Shown one piece after another: positions 1-5,570 of a DNA stretch of 10,575 bases. The stretch is from Porphyromonadaceae bacterium UBA4277 (GTDB lineage: Bacteria; Bacteroidota; Bacteroidia; Bacteroidales; Muribaculaceae), in NCBI GenBank assembly GCA_002395965.1, contig DGVT01000075.1, positions 1 to 10,575 of the forward strand, in the 5' to 3' direction. Position numbers and translations under genes: made by a program. Position 1 is the first letter of the stretch. The number at the start of each line of letters is the position of its first letter. The notes beneath the pieces are model-generated. The model did no database searches and had not been told where the DNA came from. It worked only from the letters and a program-made list of their open reading frames with translations.

Positions 1-150
1 GCATGCGATGCAACTGCGCACCGGCTGCGTGCCGATGGGCACAATCTCGCTGTCGATTCCCTCGGTGGCAAGTGTGGCGGCTATCTGCTCAAGTGCCATC
101 TGTGTGTTGCCGTTGAAACGCGGGCTGGCGTTAATCATCAGTACTTTCAT
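1..150 (-). CDS. NAD(P)H-dependent FMN reductase / flavodoxin-fold oxidoreductase, N-terminal 50 residues (cut by window edge)
   Basis: The leftward reading frame starts at ATG (150-148) and runs off the window. The visible part begins MKVLMINASPRFNGNT, a beta strand followed by the SPRxxGNT phosphate-binding loop of the flavodoxin-like NADPH-dependent FMN reductase family. It ends RSCIAC, where iron-sulfur flavoproteins and related reductases have a conserved cysteine region. Family members are soluble cytoplasmic enzymes that use bound FMN to move electrons from NAD(P)H to quinones or other acceptors; the substrate here cannot be told. It is transcribed away from the restriction cluster and is probably unrelated to it, marking the left chromosomal flank. 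I am confident of the family but not of any specific enzyme name. Confidence 0.82.
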   Translation of the reverse strand, partial: MKVLMINASPRFNGNTQMALEQIAATLATEGIDSEIVPIGTQPVRSCIAC

Positions 151-194
151 GGTCTCTATTTGCTTCATTTGACAAAAAAACTTCGGTAACTTCA

Positions 195-202
195 CAAAGA
201 TA
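195..202 (-). promoter_or_regulatory. Bacteroidetes -7 element for the flavin oxidoreductase gene
   Basis: On the minus strand this reads TATCTTTG, a match to the Bacteroidetes -7 consensus TAnnTTTG, about 45 bp upstream of the ATG at 150. No good TTTG -33 element lies at the usual 19-21 bp; a TTTTTGG occurs only about 10 bp upstream. The call therefore rests on one half-site. Confidence 0.4.
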
Positions 203-311
203 CAAATAAAATCCAAAAATGTCGGTGATTTTGAGTGAAATTGCAACCGCTTAAAAGAAGATTGTTCTTCAGCATGGACAAATAACGCATTATGAAACAG
301 TTCCTTAATGA

Positions 312-503
312 GTCAACACCCACCTACCGGCCACACCAGACGAAATCGACGACAAGGACTCGGCTAATAGAACTGTTGTCAATGTCGAATACGTCAACCT
401 GGCGGGCGTGAGAAGTTCTCGCCCATGGAATGGCGTCAATATCAAGGTTACCCAATACGACGACGGCAGCACGTCGACCACCAAGGTCATTATAAAAGAA
501 TAA
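312..503 (+). pseudogene. C-terminal stub of a secreted protein with Bacteroidales sorting-type tail
   Basis: This frame opens just after two in-frame stops (TAA 306-308, TGA 309-311), has no start codon, and runs to TAA at 501-503. It encodes about 63 residues. The end reads LAGVRSSRPWNGVNIKV, then QYDDGSTSTTKVIIKE. This matches the pattern (GVRxxxPxxGxYIKxxxxxDGxxxTxKxxxK) at the C-terminus of many large secreted Bacteroidales proteins, likely a type IX secretion-like or surface-sorting tail. The rest of the gene is absent upstream. An ATG at 292 opens a different frame that ends at 411 and encodes nothing recognisable. I read it as the decayed 3' end of a surface-protein gene left by deletion or insertion. 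Confidence 0.6.
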
Positions 504-523
504 CAAAGAAAGCAAGAAAGCAA

Positions 524-628
524 AACCGGCTTTAACGTGAGTTTGGCTTAAGCGATTATGCGACAAGCCTGCTTCAGCACGATGCGATGATTTCGGCTCT
601 ACCGAACTCACGTTAAAAAAGGCCTGTT
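524..628. repeat. Long inverted repeat with following T-run (terminator-like or small element remnant)
   Basis: The left arm (524-545) contains TTTAACGTGAGTTTGG. The right arm (602-628) contains CCGAACTCACGTTAA and continues into AGGCCTGTTTT, which mirrors the AAAACCGGC at the far left with a small length difference. The arms enclose about 56 bp, in which GGCTT (545-549) and AAGCC (565-569) can also pair. A run of seven T (627-633) follows the right arm, so the RNA could act as a rho-independent terminator for the remnant gene upstream. The arm length also fits a small non-autonomous element with terminal inverted repeats, but no target duplication was found. Confidence 0.55.
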
Positions 629-692
629 TTTTTGTGATACTCTCGTTTTTTCGTAACGTTGGCTACGCCGAAGTTACTCGCACTCGGCATAA

Positions 693-710
693 AAAAGAAT
701 AAATTCTTTT
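693..710. repeat. 18-bp inverted repeat overlapping the -33 box
   Basis: AAAAGAAT (693-700), two bases, then ATTCTTTT (703-710) form a perfect 8-bp inverted repeat. Its right arm overlaps the TTTG -33 element at 708-711. This is where a dimeric repressor would interfere with the promoter. It could also be a chance AT-rich palindrome or a weak hairpin. Confidence 0.4.
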
Positions 711-738
711 GTTCTGCTCTCGTTTTTTCGTAACTTTG
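708..738 (+). promoter_or_regulatory. Bacteroidetes-type promoter, probable main promoter of the cluster
   Basis: TTTG (708-711), a 19-bp spacer, then TAACTTTG (731-738) match the -33/-7 consensus used by the Bacteroidetes primary sigma factor with the right spacing. Transcription would start near 745. The first intact gene downstream is the GxxExxY gene at 961, then mod. No competing consensus promoter was seen in the 1387-1462 gap, so this promoter probably supplies the whole cluster through res, unless the hairpin before mod ends some transcripts. Confidence 0.7.
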
Positions 739-741
739 CCA

Positions 742-936
742 GTAACATCACCACGTCTTCTCGCCGTGCAGGACGGCAACACGCTCACCGAGCAAATCAC
801 AGTCGATGTACAGCAGGAGAAACAACGCAAGCAGATAGCCGCACTCGAAGCAAAAATGCGTAAAGAGAAACAACCGCGACGCAAGTTTGAACTACATCAA
901 CAAATATTAAAATTAAAGACAACATTAACAACCTAA
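742..936 (+). pseudogene. 3' remnant of a DUF4391-type gene
   Basis: The frame ends at TAA 934-936. It encodes a charged, helix-forming tail containing QRKQIAALEAKMRKEKQ, then RRKFELHQQILKLK. This is the pattern I know from the C-terminus of DUF4391 proteins, which are usually about 200-250 residues and are found beside helicase, mod and res genes in restriction loci. Only about 60 residues remain and there is no ATG near the 5' end. An in-frame GTG at 766 could give a peptide of about 56 residues. The consensus promoter at 708-738 abuts the truncated end, so most of the gene seems to have been deleted or replaced. The family assignment is from memory of the motif. Confidence 0.55.
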
Positions 937-942
937 AACAAC
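918..942. repeat. Left direct repeat flanking the GxxExxY gene
   Basis: This 25-bp segment matches 1388-1412 at 23 of 25 positions, and the last 15 bases (ACAACCTAAAACAAC) are identical. It overlaps the end of the DUF4391 remnant, whose stop codon lies inside the repeat. The pair brackets the GxxExxY gene and may mark the ends of an inserted cassette. Confidence 0.7.
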
Positions 943-960
943 ATAAATGATAAGTAAATA

Positions 961-1386
961 ATGTTGGATATTTCAAAATATAAAGAATATATGTACGACG
1001 TGGTGGGTGCTATTCACGAAGTGCATAAAGAACTGGGTGCAGGCCTCAATGAATTTTGCTACCAGGAAGGTCTTGCCATGCAACTCACTGAGGACAATAT
1101 TCCGTTTGAACGTGAATTGTCGTTTCACCCCACCTATCACGGGAAACTCATGAATGCGGAATATCGTTTGGATTTTCTTTGCAAAGGCGACATTGTCGTA
1201 GAGTGTAAAGCTGTAATAGAGTTGGTCACGAATCACCGTGCCCAGCTATTCAATTATATGAGATTGTTGAAAAAAACGTGTGGAATATTGGTGAATTTCA
1301 GTCCAAAGTTTGCCACTATCGAACGGTATCTCTTTGATAAAGAAAATCAAAATATACTGACTATTGAAGGACGAATAATTAAATAA
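961..1386 (+). CDS. GxxExxY-family protein (PD-(D/E)XK nuclease-like fold)
   Basis: The protein has 141 residues, the usual family length. The naming motif is visible as GLNEFCYQEG near residues 27-38, after an N-terminal helix (AIHEVHKELGAG). A nuclease-like core follows at about residues 62-80: YRLDFLCKGDIVVECKAV, whose D...ExK spacing matches the PD-(D/E)XK active site. Family members are small soluble proteins of unknown biological function, often scattered among mobile and defence genes. The ATG at 961 directly follows an AT-rich leader and is the only start that keeps the helix. The gene sits 24 bp after the DUF4391 remnant and 76 bp before mod, inside a pair of direct repeats. It may be a passenger cassette rather than part of the restriction system. 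Confidence 0.88.
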   Translation: MLDISKYKEYMYDVVGAIHEVHKELGAGLNEFCYQEGLAMQLTEDNIPFERELSFHPTYHGKLMNAEYRLDFLCKGDIVVECKAVIELVTNHRAQLFNYMRLLKKTCGILVNFSPKFATIERYLFDKENQNILTIEGRIIK

Positions 1387-1387
1387 C

Positions 1388-1412
1388 GACAACTTTGACA
1401 ACCTAAAACAAC
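1388..1412. repeat. Right direct repeat flanking the GxxExxY gene
   Basis: Partner of 918-942 (23 of 25 bases identical). It begins 1 bp after the GxxExxY stop codon and also serves as the left arm of the inverted repeat at 1388-1447. Confidence 0.7.
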
Positions 1413-1447
1413 TTGTATCCATTGTTGTAATAGTTGTCCTGGTTGTC
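1388..1447. repeat. GACAAC/GTTGTC inverted repeat between the GxxExxY gene and mod
   Basis: GACAAC at 1388-1393 and 1397-1402 can pair with GTTGTC at 1442-1447 and 1433-1438. ACAAC at 1408-1412 can pair with GTTGT at 1424-1428. The result is a long stem with a 3x3 internal loop and a larger internal loop. It ends 15 bp before the mod start codon. It could attenuate transcription into mod, stabilise the mod mRNA, or be a recombination/insertion site. No long T-run follows directly, so it is not a convincing terminator. Confidence 0.65.
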
Positions 1448-1462
1448 TTAATAAAAAAAGAA

Positions 1463-3352
1463 ATGGAACAATTAACAATGCATAGTGTTGATGGCGTGTC
1501 GATGAATGTTGAGCGCATTGCCGTACTCTTTCCTAATTGCGTCACCGAGCACAAGGGCGGGAACGGCAAGGTGGAACGCGCCATTGACTTTGACCTGTTG
1601 CGGCAGGAACTGAGCCGTGACATCATAGACGCTGGAGAGGAGCGCTACCAGTTCACTTGGCCGGGCAAGCGTGAGGCTATCCGCCTCGCCAATGCGCCGA
1701 CCAACTGCACGCTGCGCCCTGTGCGTGAAGACAGCGTTGACTTCGACAACACGCAAAATCTCTACATCGAGGGTGACAACCTCGAAGTGTTGAAACTTTT
1801 GCGGGAGACCTATCTCGGTAAGGTCAAAATGATCTACATAGACCCACCCTATAACACCGGCAACGATTTCGTTTATGAAGATGATTTTGCTCAAAGTTAC
1901 GAGGATTTCAAGGGAAAAAGTGGCATGTTCGACGAGAACGGCAATATGCTTCTCGACAACTACGAGCGCAACAATGAAAGTAACGGTCGCTTCCACACAG
2001 ACTGGCTCAACCTAATGTTCCCTCGCCTTAAAGTCGCCCGAGACCTCCTCGCCGATGATGGAGTTATTTTCATATCAATTGATGATAACGAGGTTGAAAA
2101 TCTTAAAAAATTATGTAACGAGATTTTTGGTGAAAGTAGTTTCGTGGCGCAATTTATTTGGGAGAAACGACTTAATAGAGAAAATCGCAAAGAGGTTTCA
2201 GTAAGGCATGATTATATTTTATGTTATGCCAAACAACAAGCAGAGGAAAATAGACGTCGCGTATATCAGTTACCAATGAACGAGAAGGCATTAGCAAACT
2301 ATGGTAACCCTGATAATGACCCCCGCGGTCCCTGGAAATCAGATCCTGCTCATGCACAAGCCGGACATGGTACCCCATCTCAATTCTATGTTTTGACCGC
2401 CCCTAACGGTAAGCAACATGAATTACCTAGTGGTCGCTGTTGGTTATATACACAAAAAGAGATGGAAAAGGCTATTTCGGAAAATAGAATTTGGTTTGGA
2501 CGCGATGGAAATGGCGTTCCTCGCATAAAAACCTATTTGTATGCAAAAGAACGCGGTTTAACCCCTGAAACAATTCTATTTGCGAAAGATGTCTCAACAA
2601 ATGAAAAAGCCAAAAATGACCTTAAAGATTTATTTGACGGTAAAGCAGTTTTTGAGACACCTAAGCCATTTGAATTAATTATCTCGCTATTACGCATTTC
2701 ATCAAAGGACGGACTAATTCTTGATTTCTTCGCAGGGTCTTGTTCTACGGCTCACGCCGTGATGCAGCTGAATGCCGAAGACGGCGGCAATCGCAAGTTT
2801 ATTATGGTGCAGTTGCCCGAAGTAACTGATGAAAATAGCGAAGCTCGCAAGGCAGGCTATGCCAATATCTGCGAGATTGGCAAGGAACGCATTCGCCGTG
2901 CCGGGAAGAAAATCAAAGCCGAACACACCGAAGCCAAAGACCTTGACATCGGTTTCCGTGTGCTGAGCCTTGACAGTTCCAACATGGAAGACGTGTATTA
3001 CACACCCGACAAGTTCGACCCGACAACGCTCACCGGCTTGCTCGACAACGTGAAGCCCGACCGCACCGAGGAGGACTTGCTGTTCCAAGTCATGCTTGAG
3101 CTTGACGTGCCTCTTTCTGCGTCCATTAAGCAGGAGCAGTTCGCCGGTAAGAACGTGTTCGTCGTTGCCGACGGCCACCTCATTGCCACCTTCGACAAAG
3201 ATGTCAATGAAAGCACCGTCACCGAGATTGCCAAGCGCAAACCGAACTTCTTCGTTATGCGCGACGCAAGCGCCGCCAACGACAACGTGCTCGACAACTT
3301 CGAGCAAATCTTCCGCCACTATTCACCCGACACAATCTGCAAAATCCTGTAA
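1463..3352 (+). CDS. mod: Type III restriction-modification system DNA methyltransferase (Mod)
   Basis: The 629-residue protein is the modification and specificity subunit of a type III system, using S-adenosylmethionine to methylate a base (normally adenine-N6) in a short asymmetric site. Motif order is that of a beta-class enzyme: the N-terminal block ERYQFTWPGKREA (about 60-72), catalytic DPPYNTGNDF (127-136), a variable target-recognition region (about 195-420), then the SAM-binding DFFAGSCSTAHA (421-432). In the SAM motif the second glycine of FxGxG is cysteine, a position that varies in type III Mods. The C-terminus (FRVLSLDSSNM... to the end) matches the usual Mod tail that contacts Res. 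The ATG at 1463 is the first in frame; internal ATGs at residues 6 and 14 are possible starts. The stop overlaps the next gene's start as TAATG, indicating translational coupling. The central third is much more AT-rich than the rest. Confidence 0.95.
   Translation: MEQLTMHSVDGVSMNVERIAVLFPNCVTEHKGGNGKVERAIDFDLLRQELSRDIIDAGEERYQFTWPGKREAIRLANAPTNCTLRPVREDSVDFDNTQNLYIEGDNLEVLKLLRETYLGKVKMIYIDPPYNTGNDFVYEDDFAQSYEDFKGKSGMFDENGNMLLDNYERNNESNGRFHTDWLNLMFPRLKVARDLLADDGVIFISIDDNEVENLKKLCNEIFGESSFVAQFIWEKRLNRENRKEVSVRHDYILCYAKQQAEENRRRVYQLPMNEKALANYGNPDNDPRGPWKSDPAHAQAGHGTPSQFYVLTAPNGKQHELPSGRCWLYTQKEMEKAISENRIWFGRDGNGVPRIKTYLYAKERGLTPETILFAKDVSTNEKAKNDLKDLFDGKAVFETPKPFELIISLLRISSKDGLILDFFAGSCSTAHAVMQLNAEDGGNRKFIMVQLPEVTDENSEARKAGYANICEIGKERIRRAGKKIKAEHTEAKDLDIGFRVLSLDSSNMEDVYYTPDKFDPTTLTGLLDNVKPDRTEEDLLFQVMLELDVPLSASIKQEQFAGKNVFVVADGHLIATFDKDVNESTVTEIAKRKPNFFVMRDASAANDNVLDNFEQIFRHYSPDTICKIL
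2050..2745 (+). other. AT-rich target-recognition block of mod, probably exchanged
   Basis: Sampled 60-bp lines are about 55% GC just before the block (1981-2040) and about 53% just after it (2761-2820), but 30-33% inside (2101-2220, 2641-2700). The left edge falls in conserved DDGVIFISIDDNE and the right edge in the SAM motif DFFAGS, so the foreign segment covers the recognition domain and little else. This is what recombination between conserved flanks would leave, and it would change the methylated sequence while keeping catalysis and Res binding. Confidence 0.6.
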
Positions 3353-4647
3353 TGAACAGAATAACTGACGTAACAAAACGAAAGATTCGAGAATTGTTCT
3401 CATCTGGTGTTGATGTAGGCATTTTTGGAACAGAAATGCAATCATATCACTTTAGTGGAAACTTGACTGATGGAGAGTTTCTGCAGAGACTTTATGACAT
3501 CAAATCTATGCCAGGCTCTGGTGGCCGTTGTAAAACATTAGATCAAGAAATTTGGCAACACACGGTTAACAATGACGATTGGAGTTCTGATTGGGTATTT
3601 GATGACGACCGATTCCCATTAAAGAATGGAACCGACGAGGATTATCTGCGTTTTTTGATGGAAGTTCTCTCCCCTGAGGTGAGAATTGACGGAGAGGTTT
3701 TGACCAAAATCATTGAGCAACTAACTTTGCTGTTAAGGATTGATGGCTATGAATTGTATATTGGCAGTTATATTTCAAATCAACCAGTTTACACATGGGG
3801 GCTTCTTACCGAAAAGGAAATATCTAGTTCTCGCTTCCTTCCGTTTTCCATTAGAAATGAGGAACTTTTAAAAGAGAGAAGACTCAGTTCTATTTCAAAG
3901 AAAAATAGGAAGGCAATCTACGACTTAATGGTGGAGTTCAATGAGCCTTTCTATACAACATCAGAAACTGGATTTGAATGTTTGACTGATTGTATATCTG
4001 AAGTTTTTGAAATCATCAAATCATATTATACGCCAATGGCTTATAATTCAGCAGGCATTTACACGACTGCGGATAATTTTGAAAATTTCATCATGTCATC
4101 TGCGCCTAAAAATGTGTTTGACGCAATAGAATTGTATCCTCTAAACGCAAATGATAAACTGTCATTCCCTGCAAGAATTAACCAAATACTTAATAGTTTT
4201 ACCTATAGATTGATCGATGGAAAAATGCGGCCAGTCTCTTGCATTGTAAGGGTACAAAAGGACGCTTATGACAAAAGCTTAAAAGAACTTATTGAAGAAG
4301 CAAATGCTTATGTTCAGACTGGTTCAACCGATGATTTGCAACGTGCACTTGAAAAGATTTGGGACGCATACGAAAGGGCAAAATCTTTTTTTCATAAGGA
4401 TAAAAAACATTCCAGTTCAATACTGACGGATAAACTTTCAAAGGGGGACGCGGTAATGAAAGAAAAAATCAATGATTTGATGCACCATCTTAACTGGATT
4501 GGGAATAACTACCAAATAAGGCATTTTGAAATGGATAAGCGGCTGTTTCCATCTGATGACCTTAAATTGTTTTACTTTAACTTATGTGCATCTTTTCTGC
4601 ATTTATGTCTTGATTATTTAGACGAAAGCAATAACCTCTACAAATAA
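3352..4647 (+). CDS. AbiJ-like abortive-infection protein (AbiJ-NTD3-like N-terminus)
   Basis: The protein has 431 residues, no signal peptide and no membrane segment. Residues 1-155 contain LTDGEFLQRLYDIKSMPG, EIWQHTVNNDDWSSDWVF, DEDYLRFLMEVLSPEVR and DGYELYIG...QPVYTWG. This pattern resembles the AbiJ_NTD3 domain found on abortive-infection proteins; the match is recalled, not searched. The middle is unassigned. Residues about 309-424 form a helical domain with ALEKIWDAYERAKS, IGNNYQIRHFEMDK (383-396) and FPSDD, which the next gene shares; weaker similarity reaches back to about residue 270. IRHxEMDK does not fit the strict HEPN RNase motif RxxxxH, so nuclease activity is only a guess. The start overlaps the mod stop (TAATG). 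The gene is about 35% GC, unlike mod and res, and is probably acquired. A role in killing or arresting infected cells is inferred. Confidence 0.62.
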   Translation: MNRITDVTKRKIRELFSSGVDVGIFGTEMQSYHFSGNLTDGEFLQRLYDIKSMPGSGGRCKTLDQEIWQHTVNNDDWSSDWVFDDDRFPLKNGTDEDYLRFLMEVLSPEVRIDGEVLTKIIEQLTLLLRIDGYELYIGSYISNQPVYTWGLLTEKEISSSRFLPFSIRNEELLKERRLSSISKKNRKAIYDLMVEFNEPFYTTSETGFECLTDCISEVFEIIKSYYTPMAYNSAGIYTTADNFENFIMSSAPKNVFDAIELYPLNANDKLSFPARINQILNSFTYRLIDGKMRPVSCIVRVQKDAYDKSLKELIEEANAYVQTGSTDDLQRALEKIWDAYERAKSFFHKDKKHSSSILTDKLSKGDAVMKEKINDLMHHLNWIGNNYQIRHFEMDKRLFPSDDLKLFYFNLCASFLHLCLDYLDESNNLYK

Positions 4648-4655
4648 TAACTGAT

Positions 4656-5561
4656 ATGGTGAATCTTTTTACAGAGCGCAATAATATGCGCGAACCTATA
4701 TCTAAAACATCAACAATGGCGAGGGCTGCTTATGAGTTGTTAATTCATTGTTGTGAAAAGTACTTCGTCAATTTAGCAAAAATGTTCCCTGAGTTATGTC
4801 CAGATGATGAGAGAAATATCTGTGGGGCAGATATTCAACAAATCAAATCAATCTTGAAATATAGAATCCCTAATCTTTTTAAAAACGAGTATTCACCACA
4901 CTCAATGATTCCATCAGAAGATGACGAATTTGATCAATATGCTGCTTTAGATTTGATTGAGTTTGTTGCACAAAACATGGTGACTGTGGTAAATATTGAT
5001 TATCATTCATTCTTCAGACATCACCATATACGTTTCACAGATACCGAAGAGAGCTTTGATGAGTTTCAACGTGATATTAATGGACTTTTTGAAATGTTAG
5101 GGCTGAATTATCGATTAACCGAGAACAAAATAATTGAGCGCATTACAGATACAGATGCCTTGATAGAAGAAGCACGCGAAATGGATTCAAAAATACCAGA
5201 GGAAGGTGTTCGTCAGCTAATTAGTGAAGCGATAGTTTTATATCAAAAAGCAAAACCAGCCGACAATCATCTCGCAACTGAAAAGATTTGGGATGCTTTA
5301 GAGCGTTTAAAATCGATATATGTATCATCTGATATAGATAAGAAGCGTTCTGCTGAAATGATAATTGATAAAGTTTCTCAAGGAATTTCTTCATTTTCAC
5401 AACTACTAAACGAGGAATATTTATCTCTAACTAAGATTGGGAACAAATTTAGAATTCGTCATCACGAAATGGACAAGATAGATATTCCATCTGATGATTT
5501 TTACGATTACTTCTTTAATCGTTGTTTATCGCTGATTTTATTAACAATCAAGAGCCTATAA
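4656..5561 (+). CDS. AbiJ-like accessory protein sharing its C-terminal domain with the upstream gene
   Basis: The 301-residue protein has no signal peptide or membrane segment. Its start (LFTERNNMREP) resembles the short 'FSxRNG'-type opening of AbiJ-NTD4 and related phage-defence proteins, but this is weak. An ATG at residue 11 is possible, though the first keeps LFTERN. FDEFQRDINGLFEMLGLNYRL (about 134-154) is a type of linker often seen before HEPN-like C-termini. Residues about 187-301 align by eye with the upstream protein: ATEKIWDALERLKS, IGNKFRIRHHEMDK (261-274), IPSDD and FNRCLSLI. The gene begins 8 bp after the upstream stop and ends 9 bp before the next start, with matching AT-rich composition. 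The two probably arrived together and may act as partners. The specific function is unknown. Confidence 0.55.
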   Translation: MVNLFTERNNMREPISKTSTMARAAYELLIHCCEKYFVNLAKMFPELCPDDERNICGADIQQIKSILKYRIPNLFKNEYSPHSMIPSEDDEFDQYAALDLIEFVAQNMVTVVNIDYHSFFRHHHIRFTDTEESFDEFQRDINGLFEMLGLNYRLTENKIIERITDTDALIEEAREMDSKIPEEGVRQLISEAIVLYQKAKPADNHLATEKIWDALERLKSIYVSSDIDKKRSAEMIIDKVSQGISSFSQLLNEEYLSLTKIGNKFRIRHHEMDKIDIPSDDFYDYFFNRCLSLILLTIKSL

Positions 5562-5570
5562 GCTACGAAA

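Larger units (their letters stand above)
630..740. repeat. Direct duplication of a promoter segment, period 77 bp
   Basis: Segment 630-663 and segment 707-740 are near copies. Both begin TTTTGT and share the exact 18-mer CTCTCGTTTTTTCGTAAC (640-657 and 717-734). Each places TTTG 19 bp before a TAAC element. The second copy continues as TAACTTTG, a consensus -7 box, while the first continues as TAACGTTG and is off consensus. Between the copies lies a small hairpin, GCCGA (667-671) with TCGGC (684-688), plus the AT-rich inverted repeat listed separately. Confidence 0.75.

Noticed and set aside
1388..1397. CAACTTTG as a separate promoter for mod
   Set aside because: The first base departs from TAnnTTTG and no TTTG lies at 19-21 bp upstream; the nearest TTG is 23 bp away.
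918..1447. CRISPR-like array from the repeated GACAAC/ACAAC units
   Set aside because: Only two copies, separated by a whole gene, plus short scattered hexamers; there are no regular spacers and no cas genes.
2723..2758. Cysteine in place of the second glycine in the Mod SAM motif (DFFAGSCSTAHA) as a sign of inactivity
   Set aside because: This position varies in active type III methyltransferases, and DPPY and the other motifs are intact.
2714..3319. Long leftward open frame of about 200 codons opposite the mod 3' end
   Set aside because: It mirrors the GC-rich codons of the real gene. The rightward frame carries conserved Mod motifs throughout and the leftward translation resembles no protein.
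3735..4610. HEPN ribonuclease active site in the AbiJ-like proteins
   Set aside because: The shared IRHxEMDK does not fit the RxxxxH HEPN motif in the first protein, so I do not claim RNase activity.
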